Part shown: piece after piece, positions 27,588 to 36,014 of the stretch
How the letters are laid out: each line of letters begins with the position of its first letter
Position numbering within the stretch: position 1 is the first letter of the stretch
The notes under the pieces: generated by a model
Database searches by the model: none
What the model saw: the letters and a program-made list of their open reading frames with translations, nothing else
Told to the model about the DNA's origin: nothing
Source: Streptomyces albiflavescens
Lineage (GTDB): Bacteria > Actinomycetota > Actinomycetes > Streptomycetales > Streptomycetaceae
Assembly (NCBI RefSeq): GCF_014645835.1
Contig: NZ_BMMM01000001.1
Span: forward strand, 248,001-312,000
Length of the DNA stretch: 64,000 bases
Reading direction: 5' to 3'
Program-made: the position numbers and the translations under genes

Positions 27588-28607
27588 GTGACCATCACCA
27601 AGGCAGCCCCGCCCCCGGTCGACCATCGCGATGCGGACGACCGGCAGGGCCGGCGGGGTTGGCAGATCAACTCCCCTCTCGTGCTGACCATGCTGCTGCT
27701 CCTGGTGGTCGCGGCGCAGGGGCCGGTCCGCCGGGCGCTGGCCGCGCCGGTGATGCAGAGCTGGATGACCGTGTTCGTGGCGGTGGTGATCCAGGCCCTG
27801 CCCTTCCTCGTCCTCGGCGTGCTGCTGTCGGCGGTCATCGCGGTGTTCGTCCCGCCGTCGTTCTTCGCCCGCGCGCTGCCGAGCAGGCCCGCCCTGGCGG
27901 TGCCGGTGGCCGGGATGGCCGGGGCGGTCCTGCCCGGCTGCGAGTGCGCCTCCGTGCCGGTGGCCGGGGCTCTGGTACGCCGGGGCGTCACGCCCGCGGC
28001 GGCGCTGGCGTTCCTGTTGTCCGCCCCGGCGATCAACCCCATCGTGCTGACCGCCACGGCCGTGGCGTTTCCGCGCGATCCGGAGATGGTCCTCGCCCGG
28101 TTCGTGGCGAGTCTGCTGGTGGCCTGCGCGATGGGGTGGCTGTGGCAACGCCTCGGCCGCACCGACTGGCTGCGTCCACCCGCCCGCCCGGCGCACGAGG
28201 GCCTCGGCAAGGGGGCGGCTTTCTGGGGATCCGTTCGGCACGACGTGATGCACGCCGGCGGCTTCCTCGTGGTGGGCGCCATGGCCGCGGCCACGCTCAA
28301 GGCCGTCGTACCGGCGAGCTGGCTGCACGCCGCGGCCGGCAACCCCGTGGTGTCGGTCCTCGCCCTGGCGGTTCTCGCCGTGCTGTTGTCGATCTGCTCC
28401 GAGGCCGACGCGTTCGTGGTCGCGTCACTGTCCCAGTTCTCGCTCACCGCCCGGCTGGCGTTCCTCGTCGTCGGACCGATGATCGACCTGAAGCTCTTCG
28501 CCATGCAGGTCGGCACGTTCGGCCGCGGGTTCGCGCTGCGCTTCGCGCCCGCCACGTTCGCGCTGGCGATTCTCATGTCGGTCCTGGTCGGGGCGGTGCT
28601 GCTGTGA
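27588..28607 (+). CDS. Permease of the DUF318/YraQ (ArsP_1) family
   Basis: A 339-residue protein with about eight membrane segments. The conserved Cys-containing stretch GAVLPGCECASVPVAGALVRRG and LLSAPAINPIVLTATAVAF are diagnostic for this permease family, whose members are linked to metal or metalloid efflux. GTG 27588 has CCGGAGG 10 bases upstream. Its TGA overlaps the GTG of the next gene, the usual TIGR03943 partner. In actinobacteria this pair is often under zinc-uptake regulator (Zur) control, but no Zur-like box was seen in the 230 bases upstream. Confidence 0.88.
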   Translation: MTITKAAPPPVDHRDADDRQGRRGWQINSPLVLTMLLLLVVAAQGPVRRALAAPVMQSWMTVFVAVVIQALPFLVLGVLLSAVIAVFVPPSFFARALPSRPALAVPVAGMAGAVLPGCECASVPVAGALVRRGVTPAAALAFLLSAPAINPIVLTATAVAFPRDPEMVLARFVASLLVACAMGWLWQRLGRTDWLRPPARPAHEGLGKGAAFWGSVRHDVMHAGGFLVVGAMAAATLKAVVPASWLHAAAGNPVVSVLALAVLAVLLSICSEADAFVVASLSQFSLTARLAFLVVGPMIDLKLFAMQVGTFGRGFALRFAPATFALAILMSVLVGAVLL

Positions 28608-29422
28608 ACCGGCAGGCACAGGCGGCGGTTCTCTTCCTGGTCGGCGCGGCGGTGCTGCACGCCGGCACCACGGACCTCTACCTGCGGTACGTCAAGGCCG
28701 GGTTGCGGCCCCTGCTGCTCGGGGCGGGGGTTGTGCTGATCCTCGCGGCGTTCGCCACGGTGTGGTACGAGTTGCGCGGGACACGCACGACCGAGCAGCG
28801 CCAACCCGAGGCCGGCCACGGCGACGACCAGGACGGGCACCGAGTGGACCAGGACAGGCCTGGACCCGAGTACCGACACGGTCACGAGCACGGACACGGA
28901 CACGGAGACGCCCACCGCGAACCGCGTATCTCCTGGCTCCTCATCCTCCCCCTGCTGGCCCTGATCCTGGTCGCCCCGCCCGCTCTCGGCTCCTACAGCG
29001 CCATGCGCACCGGCACGGCTCTGCAGGCGCCCTTCGGTTACCCCGCCCTCCCGGCCCGCGACCCGGTCCCCCTCAGCCTCGTCGACTACGCCGGCCGCGC
29101 GGCCTACGGCCACGGCCGCTCCCTCGGCGACCGGCGGATCAGGATCACCGGTTTCGTCGCCCTCGACCGCGCCGGTACGCCGTATCTCGTCCGCATGGCC
29201 CTCAACTGCTGTGCCGCGGACGCCCAACCCGTCAAGGTCGGCCTGACCGGACGGATTCCGCCCGTCCTCCAACCCGACACCTGGCTCGAGGTCACCGGCA
29301 CCTACACCGGCAAGCGGACCAAGGATCCCGTCAACGGCGGCATCATCCCGTTCCTCGACGTCAGCCGGGCCAGGCCGGTCGCGACGCCGCACGACCCGTA
29401 TGACGAGAGCTGGAACAACTGA
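28604..29422 (+). CDS. TIGR03943/DUF1980 family permease partner with His-rich loop
   Basis: A 272-residue protein: two N-terminal membrane segments (about 5-25 and 34-54), a hydrophilic loop of about 50 residues rich in His/Asp/Glu (for example HGHEHGHGHGDAHRE), a third membrane segment, then an extracytoplasmic OB-like domain with RITGFVALDR and LNCCAADAQPVKVGL. The His cluster suggests metal (zinc or similar) binding. Start and stop overlap with the DUF318 gene by 4 bases, so the two form one unit. Confidence 0.87.
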   Translation: MNRQAQAAVLFLVGAAVLHAGTTDLYLRYVKAGLRPLLLGAGVVLILAAFATVWYELRGTRTTEQRQPEAGHGDDQDGHRVDQDRPGPEYRHGHEHGHGHGDAHREPRISWLLILPLLALILVAPPALGSYSAMRTGTALQAPFGYPALPARDPVPLSLVDYAGRAAYGHGRSLGDRRIRITGFVALDRAGTPYLVRMALNCCAADAQPVKVGLTGRIPPVLQPDTWLEVTGTYTGKRTKDPVNGGIIPFLDVSRARPVATPHDPYDESWNN

Positions 29423-29700
29423 GTGGGCGTGGCCCGGTCAAGGACTGGGCGAACTTCGGGGGGCTTCACCCGCCCCGGATCGTGCTGCTTCGCTGACAGG
29501 CCCCCTGGTGCACCTGCTGGTACGGATCGGCGTCGGATCCATCAGGTCCGTGTGGAGCTGGACACGGGACTACACCCGTCACGGACTGTCATGGATCTTG
29601 CGCATGGCGCACCGGTCGCGTCCGGTCGGGTTTAGACCGGTTCATCCCGGTCAGTCGTAGGCGTAGATCGCACAGTCGAAGCAGTGAGGACGTGATCCGC

Positions 29701-29874
29701 GTGGCCAAGAACCAGAAGGCACGGGCCAAGACGGAGCAGGCCAAGGGCAAGGCCGAGGAGGCCGCCGGGCGTGCTGTCGGCAACGAGCGCCTGACTGCCA
29801 AAGGCAAGGCGGATCAGGTGAAGGGTGACACCCGCCAGGCCAAGGAGAAGATGAAGGAAATCTTCAAGCACTGA
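29701..29874 (+). CDS. CsbD-like stress protein
   Basis: A 57-residue, highly charged Lys/Ala/Glu-rich helical protein with the CsbD repeat pattern KARAKTEQAKGKAEEAAGRAVGNERL then KGKADQVKGDTRQAKEKM. CsbD proteins accumulate under general stress; their biochemical role is unknown. GTG 29701 is preferred over GTG 29692 because GAGGA lies 10 bases upstream. The preceding 278 bases hold no other gene; GGGTTT at about 29627 could be part of a SigB-type promoter. Confidence 0.88.
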   Translation: MAKNQKARAKTEQAKGKAEEAAGRAVGNERLTAKGKADQVKGDTRQAKEKMKEIFKH

Positions 29875-29890
29875 CGATCACCCAGGACGC

Positions 29891-29922
29891 AGGGCCCGCC
29901 GCACGCTCTTGCGGCGGGCTCT
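29891..29922 (+). terminator. Terminator hairpin after csbD-like gene
   Basis: GCCCGCCGC and GCGGCGGGC form a perfect 9-base-pair stem around an ACGCTCTT loop, 16 bases after the stop codon. Confidence 0.7.
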
Positions 29923-29967
29923 CCGCTGCCCGGACGACCGTCCCGGGCAGCGCTTGTGCCGATGAGC

Positions 29968-30303
29968 TCAGGCCGTGAGGGCCTGCCGGGGTGCACCGGC
30001 GGTACCCGGTGCACCCCTCACGGCAGGGCGTACCGGGTACGTGGTCTTCGCCGGATCGACCACCGGGTCCCCCAGCACGATCCGGCCCGCCGCGTGCAGC
30101 GCGTCGCACTCGTCGGTGGGCAGGGCCACATGACAGCCTCCCTGTCCGGCGCCGGCACCGACGGGTTGCCAGTAGCCGTACCGGCGACGGCCGTTGGCGT
30201 GCACGGTGAGACAGACGGGAACGCGTTGCACGGTGATGAGACGCAGAACCTCGGAACCGCCGGGGCCGAGTGGAGCGGGGGTGCGCGGGAGGGCTCGGAG
30301 CAT
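29968..30303 (-). CDS. Hypothetical protein, about 111 residues
   Basis: I do not recognise a family. The frame has coding-like third positions and a plausible globular core: LRLITVQRVPVCLTVHANGRRRYGYWQPVG, then CHVALPTDECDALHAAGRIVLGDPVVDPAKTTYPVR. The Val/Leu-strand content differs from the Arg/Pro-rich shadows nearby. It starts at ATG 30303 without a strong ribosome site and is convergent with the CsbD gene. It could be a small DNA- or nucleotide-binding protein, but nothing visible supports a function. Confidence 0.55.
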   Translation of the reverse strand: MLRALPRTPAPLGPGGSEVLRLITVQRVPVCLTVHANGRRRYGYWQPVGAGAGQGGCHVALPTDECDALHAAGRIVLGDPVVDPAKTTYPVRPAVRGAPGTAGAPRQALTA

Positions 30304-30519
30304 CGTCAGCGGGCTCCGTTCACGGCTCGCGACACGGCGCGGCGGTGGAGAGTGGGCGTCATGTGCGGGCGGGCCTTTCGACGGACGGGGGTCGATCGCG
30401 TACCGCCGGGAGCGGTGACGTTCTCGCTGCCCGGACATTGTTGCGGAGGCCACTGACAACGCGATCGGGCCCATTCCGGAGCACTCCCCGGAGCCCACCG
30501 CCGGAAGCGCGGCGTCGGT

Positions 30520-30547
30520 GCGCGATCACAGTCCGCGCGCGATCACA
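30520..30547. repeat. Direct repeat upstream of the GAF-ANTAR gene
   Basis: GCGCGATCACA occurs at 30520-30530 and again at 30537-30547, 17 bases start to start. It is in the otherwise gene-free stretch 30304-30691 that separates the hypothetical gene from the GAF-ANTAR gene. An AT-rich patch (TTGAAAATGAAATAA, 30552-30566) follows, so the repeats may be a regulator site ahead of a promoter. A 7-base-pair hairpin lies at 30581-30601. Confidence 0.4.
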
Positions 30548-30691
30548 CTGCTTGAAAATGAAATAACGCCGGGCGGCCGTGCGTGGGAAGGCCGCCCACG
30601 CATGCCTGCTCGGCGCGGTGGGGACGCGAGGGTGGCAAGATGGAACCGAGCGTGAGCGGCGCGGGCGCTTCGACACGTAAGCAGGTGGCAC

Positions 30692-31396
30692 ATGTCGCAC
30701 GAACACGGCGAGGTCTGGGAGCAATTCGCCGTCGCCCTCGCGGAGATGGCGCGGGATCTGCTCGCCCAGGACTCGGTCCAGGACACCTTGGACCGCATCG
30801 TGGATCATGCGACGGTTCTGATCAACGGGTGCGACGAGGCCGGCATCCTCACTGTGCGGCGGGGTGAGGTGCAGGCCCTGGCTGCCACGAGCGACGTGGT
30901 GCGCCGCGCGGACCGTATCCAGCAGGACCTGGGCGAAGGCCCGTGCTTCGACGCCGTGACGGACCGTCAGCAGATCTACTCCATCGAGGACTTGAGCCGA
31001 CCGAACGAGCACTGGTCCCGCTTCGCCCCCGAGCTCAGGAAGCTGGGCATGGGGAGCATGATGGGCATTCTCCTCTTCACCGAGGACGACGAGCTCGGCG
31101 CGCTCAACCTGTACTCCCGGCGGCCGCAGGCCTTCGACGAGGCCGCTCGCCGGGCCGGCTGGGTCCTCGCCTCGCACGCCGCCGTGGCCTTCTCCGCGGC
31201 CCGAACGCATCAGCAGCTCGGCGACGCCCTGGAGACCCGCCACGAGATCGGCGAGGCCATGGGCATTCTCATGGAGCGGTACGGACTGACCGAGGACACG
31301 GCCTTCAAGCTGCTCAAGAAGGCATCTCAGGACCACAACATCAAACTGCGCGCGATCGCCCGCCAGATCTGCGAGACCGGCGAGAAGCCCGGCTGA
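30692..31396 (+). CDS. GAF-ANTAR domain protein
   Basis: A 234-residue cytoplasmic regulator: GAF sensor domain at about residues 20-160 (LDRIVDHATVLINGCDEAGILTV to ASHAAVAF) and ANTAR RNA-binding domain at about 168-228 (ALETRHEIGEAMGILMERYGLTEDTAFKLLKKASQ). ANTAR proteins bind paired hairpins in leader RNAs and stop premature termination; the GAF domain senses a ligand or redox state. No target hairpin pair could be assigned here. It is convergent with the lipid kinase gene, with a shared hairpin between. Confidence 0.92.
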   Translation: MSHEHGEVWEQFAVALAEMARDLLAQDSVQDTLDRIVDHATVLINGCDEAGILTVRRGEVQALAATSDVVRRADRIQQDLGEGPCFDAVTDRQQIYSIEDLSRPNEHWSRFAPELRKLGMGSMMGILLFTEDDELGALNLYSRRPQAFDEAARRAGWVLASHAAVAFSAARTHQQLGDALETRHEIGEAMGILMERYGLTEDTAFKLLKKASQDHNIKLRAIARQICETGEKPG

Positions 31397-31444
31397 CACC
31401 GCGTCCTTGCCATCGCGTCGCATGTCGGTCGTCGCGGCGTCGCC

Positions 31445-31470
31445 CCGGGCGGCGGAGGCCCGCCGCCCGG
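31445..31470. terminator. Shared hairpin between convergent genes
   Basis: A perfect 11-base-pair GC stem, CCGGGCGGCGG and CCGCCGCCCGG, with a 4-base loop, midway between the GAF-ANTAR stop and the lipid kinase stop. It could terminate transcription from both sides. Confidence 0.7.
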
Positions 31471-31506
31471 TCTCGGACCGCGAACTGCCGCGACGGCGCC
31501 TGCGCG

Positions 31507-32886
31507 TCAGGCGGCAGCCGGGGACCGTCTCCTGCCGCGAGCCAGCGGGCCCAGCGCGAGCCGCGTGACGCGCTGCCAGTCGGCGGCGGGTCTGCGCAGA
31601 GGCGTACCCGGGCGGTTGCGCGGCACGCGGACCCGCAGCGCCCCTGCGGCGATCCGGCACACCACAGGTGCCGGCAGCAGCACATGTTCCCCGTCGATGC
31701 CGGCCGGGACGGTGTCCGTGTCCGCTTCGACGACCACCTCCTGAGCGGTGAGCCGCAGAAGGCCCGCGGAACGCGCGCCGCGCACCATCCGCGCCGCCTG
31801 CGCGGCGTTCTCGACCCGCACGCACAGCACGCCGAGCCGTCCGGAATCCAGCCGCTCCCGGCGACCCGGGTGGGTCGAGTCGACGGCCCGCAGGTAGGGG
31901 TTGTTGCTGACCAGCAGGGCCTGCAGCCCTTCGGCGCGCGCGGCGTCGGCGCGCATCCGCAGCCTGGGCGCGTCGGGGCCGGTGAGCAGTCCCGGCAGCA
32001 CCTGCAGGGTCGTCTGCACCTTCGCGTCGCGGTAGGCAGGGTCGCCGACCACGGCCGCATACGTTCCGAACGAGGCGTTGTTGACGAACACCCGGTCGGC
32101 GGCGAATCCGAGGTCGACGCGGAGCTCGACGCCGTCGGCCAGGGCGTCCAGACCCGTCGCCGGATCGTCGCGGTCGAGGCCGAGATCGAGGGCGAAGTGG
32201 TTGCGGGTGCCGGCGGGAATCACCAGGAAGGGCAGGTCGTGGCGCGCCGCCACCTCGGCCACCAGGGCCTGGGTGCCGTCCCCGCCCGCCACCGCCAGCA
32301 GGTCGGCTCCGTCGGCCACGGCCTGCCGGGCCAGTTCGGCCACGTCCTGCCCGCCGGCGCCGAGCAGGACGACACGGGCGCCCGCCGCCCGCGCCTTGTC
32401 GACCAGATGGAACCGTCCCACTTTGCCGCCGCCGGAGCGCGGATTCATGAGGATCCAGGGATGGCGGGGTGCCTCGGCAGGTTCACCCTCGGGTGCGGAG
32501 TGGATACGTCCCGGCGCCACGGCGATCCGAGCGGCCGCCGTGCCCAGCGCCCACAGGCCCAGCGAGACAAGGGCCGGCCCCAGCATGCCGAACGCGGCGT
32601 ACAGCGCGAGGACCGTGACCGGCGCGGTCAGCGACAGGACCACTCCCGCCACACGCACCACGCGGGTGTGGGCCAGGGTCCACCACACCCCGACGGCGGT
32701 GAGGGCAAGGCCGGCGATGCCGAACAGCGCCCAGACCACGCTCCGCAGACCGGCTGCGACGAGCGCCACCAGCACGCTCGTCAGCAGGGTGAGCAGCGCC
32801 AGCCGCGCCCACCCTGCACGCCCCTCACCGGCGGCTCCCGCGGGATGGCCTCCGGGCCCGCTCGCCTCCGTGCTGTGTCGTCCCAC
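31507..32886 (-). CDS. Diacylglycerol kinase-like lipid kinase with N-terminal membrane domain
   Basis: A 459-residue protein with four N-terminal membrane segments (about 28-118), followed by a DAGK catalytic domain: PWILMNPRSGGGKVG at 143-157, GGDGT at 201-205, and VIPAGTRNHFALDLGLD. These enzymes phosphorylate diacylglycerol or related lipids at the membrane. The N-terminal membrane unit is typical of the actinobacterial subgroup. The genes downstream of its start (minus strand) encode small membrane proteins without known link. Confidence 0.88.
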   Translation of the reverse strand: MGRHSTEASGPGGHPAGAAGEGRAGWARLALLTLLTSVLVALVAAGLRSVVWALFGIAGLALTAVGVWWTLAHTRVVRVAGVVLSLTAPVTVLALYAAFGMLGPALVSLGLWALGTAAARIAVAPGRIHSAPEGEPAEAPRHPWILMNPRSGGGKVGRFHLVDKARAAGARVVLLGAGGQDVAELARQAVADGADLLAVAGGDGTQALVAEVAARHDLPFLVIPAGTRNHFALDLGLDRDDPATGLDALADGVELRVDLGFAADRVFVNNASFGTYAAVVGDPAYRDAKVQTTLQVLPGLLTGPDAPRLRMRADAARAEGLQALLVSNNPYLRAVDSTHPGRRERLDSGRLGVLCVRVENAAQAARMVRGARSAGLLRLTAQEVVVEADTDTVPAGIDGEHVLLPAPVVCRIAAGALRVRVPRNRPGTPLRRPAADWQRVTRLALGPLARGRRRSPAAA

Positions 32887-32923
32887 GTGGCGCCCTCCCC
32901 CGCGGTTTCGGCTGCCGCCGGTC

Positions 32924-33352
32924 TCACTGGACGGGCCTGGCGGTCCCGTCCTCCCGGGCCACGCACAGGGCCCAGATGACGAACCCCGAGAAAGCGATCA
33001 TGACGATCGACCAGACCGGGGAGTACGGCAGGGAGAGGAAGTTGGCGATGATGATGAGTCCGGCGATGGCCACCCCGGCCACGCGCGCCCACATCGCCGT
33101 CTGGAAGAGTCCGAGACTGACGATCACGGCGACGGCGCCCAGAACGAGGTGGACCCAGCCCCAGCCCGTGAGGTCGAACTGGAAGACGTAGTTGCGTGTC
33201 GCGACGAAGACGTCGTCCTCGGCGATCGCCATGACACCCCTGAGGATGTCCAGTACGCCTGCGATCATGAGCAGGACGGCTGCGAAAGCCGTCAGACCTT
33301 CGGCCCAGTGCCGCTTGGCCGGGTGCGCGTGCGCGGTGGGAGTCGTGGTCAT
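32924..33352 (-). CDS. Four-segment membrane protein (DUF7144-like)
   Basis: A 142-residue protein with four hydrophobic segments: GLTAFAAVLLMIAGVLDILRG, VHLVLGAVAVIVSLGLFQ, RVAGVAIAGLIIIANFL and SIVMIAFSGFVIWALCV. The pattern FAAVLLMIAGVLDILRGVMAIAEDDVF is familiar from a common Streptomyces membrane family without a known function. It lies in a block of small membrane genes (32.9-34.7 kb) that may share stress regulation. Confidence 0.82.
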   Translation of the reverse strand: MTTTPTAHAHPAKRHWAEGLTAFAAVLLMIAGVLDILRGVMAIAEDDVFVATRNYVFQFDLTGWGWVHLVLGAVAVIVSLGLFQTAMWARVAGVAIAGLIIIANFLSLPYSPVWSIVMIAFSGFVIWALCVAREDGTARPVQ

Positions 33353-33385
33353 CGTGCTGCCTCATTTCAGTCGTGTGCGGTGCTC

Positions 33386-33862
33386 TCAGCCACCGGAGGT
33401 GGAGGTGGAGGTGTCTGCGCCCGACCGTTGCGCCGGGCCGGAGGCGCTCAGGACCAGTTCCTTCGCCCTGCGGAACTCCTCGTCCGTGATGTCGCCGCGG
33501 GCACGGATTTCGGACAGCTTGGCGAGTTCGTCGACACTGCTCGGCCTGCCCTCGCCGCCCTTGGCGGTCTCCCGGATGTAGCTCTCGAAGGCCGCCTGCT
33601 GCTGGCGCGCCTGCTGCACTTCCCGCTGCCCCATGTGCTTGCCGCGAGCGATCACGTAGACCAGCACGCCCAGGAAGGGCACGACGATGACGAACAGCAG
33701 CCAGCCGGCCTTGGCCCAGCCGCCCAGGTCGTCGTCACGGAAGATGTCGACGATGACCCGGAAGAGCAGGATGAACCACATGATCCACAGGAAGAACCAC
33801 AGCATGGACCAGAAGACGCTCAGCAGCGGATAGTCGTACGCGAGGTACATCTGCGCGCTCAT
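33386..33862 (-). CDS. PLDc_N/SHOCT membrane protein
   Basis: A 158-residue protein: N-terminal membrane segment (about 10-35, LLSVFWSMLWFFLWIMWFIL), phospholipase-D-nuclease N-terminal-type two-segment unit with DDLGGWAKAGWLLFVIVVPFLGVLVYVIARG, and a C-terminal SHOCT motif (VDELAKLSEIRARGDITDEEFRRAKELVL). SHOCT motifs mediate oligomerisation. ATG 33862 has GGAGGAG 5 bases upstream. Function unknown. Confidence 0.87.
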   Translation of the reverse strand: MSAQMYLAYDYPLLSVFWSMLWFFLWIMWFILLFRVIVDIFRDDDLGGWAKAGWLLFVIVVPFLGVLVYVIARGKHMGQREVQQARQQQAAFESYIRETAKGGEGRPSSVDELAKLSEIRARGDITDEEFRRAKELVLSASGPAQRSGADTSTSTSGG

Positions 33863-33998
33863 GTCTCTCCTCCGTCCCGGGCGTCGGCCCGGCAGCCGTT
33901 CTGTGCCGTCTTCAGCGTGCCCACGGCAAGGACCGGACGTCCTCACCCGAGGCGGGTGAGCGGTTTCCCGGCCATGGCTCAGAGCGGGTGCTCTTCCC

Positions 33999-34661
33999 TC
34001 AGGCTGTCCCGCCGCTGCCCTGCGGCTCCGCGACCCCGGACCTGCGGAGTGCGGCCCGCCACGCGAACGCGAGCACCACCTCGACCAGGCCGAGCACAAC
34101 GAGCCACAGACCGAGCAGCCGGGTCAGCGCCCGGGCCGACTCGGTGGGCAGGGCCAGCACCACGATCCCCGCGAGGATGGCGATCACCGCGGCGCCGATG
34201 ACGAAGCCGCGGTGGGGCAGGTCCTTGGTGGCGATGGCTCCGTAGAGGCTGAGGATGCCGGACACCAGCCAGACGATCCCGACGACCAACGAAAGCGCAG
34301 CGATCGTCTGGAATGGGTTCCTCAGGCAGAGCACCCCGGCCAGGACGTACAGCACCGCGATGAGCAGCCCGGACAGCCGGTGGCCGAGTTCGTCCCGACC
34401 GAAGGCCGCGACGAACCGGAACGCTCCGATGACAAGCAGATACAGACCGATGAGCACCGCCAGGACATGGAGGGTCTCGTCCGGCCAGACCAGTACCAGG
34501 ATGCCCGGCACGAGCGTGGCGACCGCGGAACCCAGGATCCACGTCCACGAGCGCCCGAGTTCCGCCAGCACGTCCTCGGGGTCGCCCGACGGCCCGGAGG
34601 CCGCCCCGTCGGGCATGTGTTCCGGTCCGGTACGCGGTGTCGGACCACGCGACTCGGTCAT
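33999..34661 (-). CDS. HdeD/DUF308 family membrane protein
   Basis: A 220-residue protein with six membrane segments in three similar pairs, beginning WTWILGSAVATLVPGILVLVWPDETLHVLAVLIG and containing the family motif (LYVLAGVLCLRNPFQTIAALSLVVGIVWLVSGI). HdeD helps acid resistance in enterobacteria; in actinomycetes the role is not known. The N-terminus is hydrophilic for about 35 residues. ATG 34661 has GAGGAG upstream. Confidence 0.87.
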   Translation of the reverse strand: MTESRGPTPRTGPEHMPDGAASGPSGDPEDVLAELGRSWTWILGSAVATLVPGILVLVWPDETLHVLAVLIGLYLLVIGAFRFVAAFGRDELGHRLSGLLIAVLYVLAGVLCLRNPFQTIAALSLVVGIVWLVSGILSLYGAIATKDLPHRGFVIGAAVIAILAGIVVLALPTESARALTRLLGLWLVVLGLVEVVLAFAWRAALRRSGVAEPQGSGGTA

Positions 34662-34938
34662 GGCTCCTCCTCGCGCGATCGAGCGGATCGCTCCCGGACC
34701 GCCGACGGGGCGGTGTGTGGGGATCTCACTCAGCCAGCGTCCCGCCGACCGCCGGTCACCGGGTCACCCCGGGCGGGTGATCCGTACTCGCCACCGGGGC
34801 GATGACGTGGGTGCGGCAAGACCTGCCTCGGCGTACCGCGGTCCGTACAAAGAGACACGAGATGAACGATCCAGCGGCTGCCCGGACAGAGCCCGCCCGG
34901 AACCCGGCCTGCTCCGCCTGTTCGCGCAGCTGTGCGGG

Positions 34939-35126
34939 GCTTGTCCGGCGCGGGCCCACGCGCGCTCCGGCGATCCCGTCGCCATCGCCGCCTACCTGGG
35001 CGGGAGCGACCGCTTCGACCGTGCGCTCACCGGTTCGCCCAGGCCTACGCCGACCGGAACGAGCGGGACTTCGAGGTGCTGGGCGCCGCCGTCCGCTCCG
35101 GCAGGATCCACACAGAGAGCCTCTGA
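34939..35126 (+). pseudogene. DUF2252 protein, C-terminal remnant with frameshift
   Basis: One frame reads ARAHARSGDPVAIAAYLGG then SDRFDRAL; near 35030 the match moves to another frame, RFAQAYADRNERDFEVLGA then AVRSGRIHTESL, ending at TGA 35124-35126. Together these are the last 65 or so residues of a DUF2252 protein, a family usually over 400 residues long. The 5' part is missing and a single-base change separates the two halves. I see no start codon context. Confidence 0.65.
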
Positions 35127-35152
35127 GGGAGCCCCCCGCAGCGAGGGACGCG

Positions 35153-35350
35153 TCACTCCGGCAGCTGGCGCATCTCCAGGACCCGTAGTCCCAGCGACTG
35201 ACAGCGGGCCAACAGCCCGTACAAGTGCGCCTCGTCGACGACGGAGCCGAACAGGATTGTCTGTCCGGACATCACCACGTGTTCCAGCTCCGGGAAGGCA
35301 CTGGTCAGCGTCTCCGACATGTGTCCTTCGACGCGGATCTCGTAGCGCAT
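35153..35350 (-). CDS. Small conserved hypothetical protein (65 residues)
   Basis: Reads MRYEIRVEGHMSETLTSAFPELEHV, then GQTILFGSVVDEAHLYGLLARCQSLGLRVLEMRQLPE, a compact alpha/beta pattern seen in a small actinobacterial family without known function. ATG 35350 has GGGGGAG 7 bases upstream, and the codon positions are coding-like. It is separated by 128 bases from the membrane protein stop on the same strand. Confidence 0.75.
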   Translation of the reverse strand: MRYEIRVEGHMSETLTSAFPELEHVVMSGQTILFGSVVDEAHLYGLLARCQSLGLRVLEMRQLPE

Positions 35351-35478
35351 GAGCTGCTCTCCCCCGGGTGTCCTGGGACCGGCGGGCTGCACCCCTTCCC
35401 TGCGATCGTCCGCCGCCGCGCACCGCCCGGCCTCACCCCGTAGAGGTGATACGTCGCCCGGCACACGCTCCACCTGCG

Positions 35479-35997
35479 TCAATGCAACAGAAGGAGCTTG
35501 AACAAGATGATCAGCAGACCGAGCAGCAAATTCACCGAGGCGGCGACCGTCACCAGGCGCCACGAGGCACCTGACCGTCGAGCCGCGGCCGCCGACCAGC
35601 CCACCTGGCCCGCCACCGCAACCGTGAGCGCCAGCCAGAAAGCGCCCGTTACGTCGAGACCCAGGAGAGGGCTGACGGCCACGGCGACGGCCGGCGGAAC
35701 GGCGGCCTTGACGATCGGCCACTCGTCGCGGCACACGTGCAGCACGGTTCGGCGATCCAGGCTCTGCTGTGCCAGGCGTGCCCCGAACAGCTGGGCATGC
35801 ACATGCGCGATCCAGAACACCACGCCGGTGAGCAACAGCAGCAGCACCAGCTCCAGGCGCGGGAACGCGCCCAGGGTGCCGGCGCCGACGACCACCGAGG
35901 CGGCGAGCATGGATCCGTAGACGCCACCGGTGTAGTCGGCATGGGTCTGCCGCTCGGCGGCGCGCGCTCGCGCCGAGGCGTGCTCGGTCTCGGACAT
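35479..35997 (-). CDS. Hypothetical four-segment membrane protein
   Basis: A 172-residue protein: hydrophilic N-terminus (SETEHASARARAAERQTHADY), then hydrophobic segments at about 27-45, 50-66, 100-118 and 122-140, and a last one near the C-terminus (NLLLGLLIILFKLLLLH). I recognise no domain. It lies 17 bases after the MFS exporter stop on the same strand and may be co-transcribed with it. Confidence 0.75.
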   Translation of the reverse strand: MSETEHASARARAAERQTHADYTGGVYGSMLAASVVVGAGTLGAFPRLELVLLLLLTGVVFWIAHVHAQLFGARLAQQSLDRRTVLHVCRDEWPIVKAAVPPAVAVAVSPLLGLDVTGAFWLALTVAVAGQVGWSAAAARRSGASWRLVTVAASVNLLLGLLIILFKLLLLH

Positions 35998-36014
35998 CGC
36001 GGCCTCCCTCGAAG

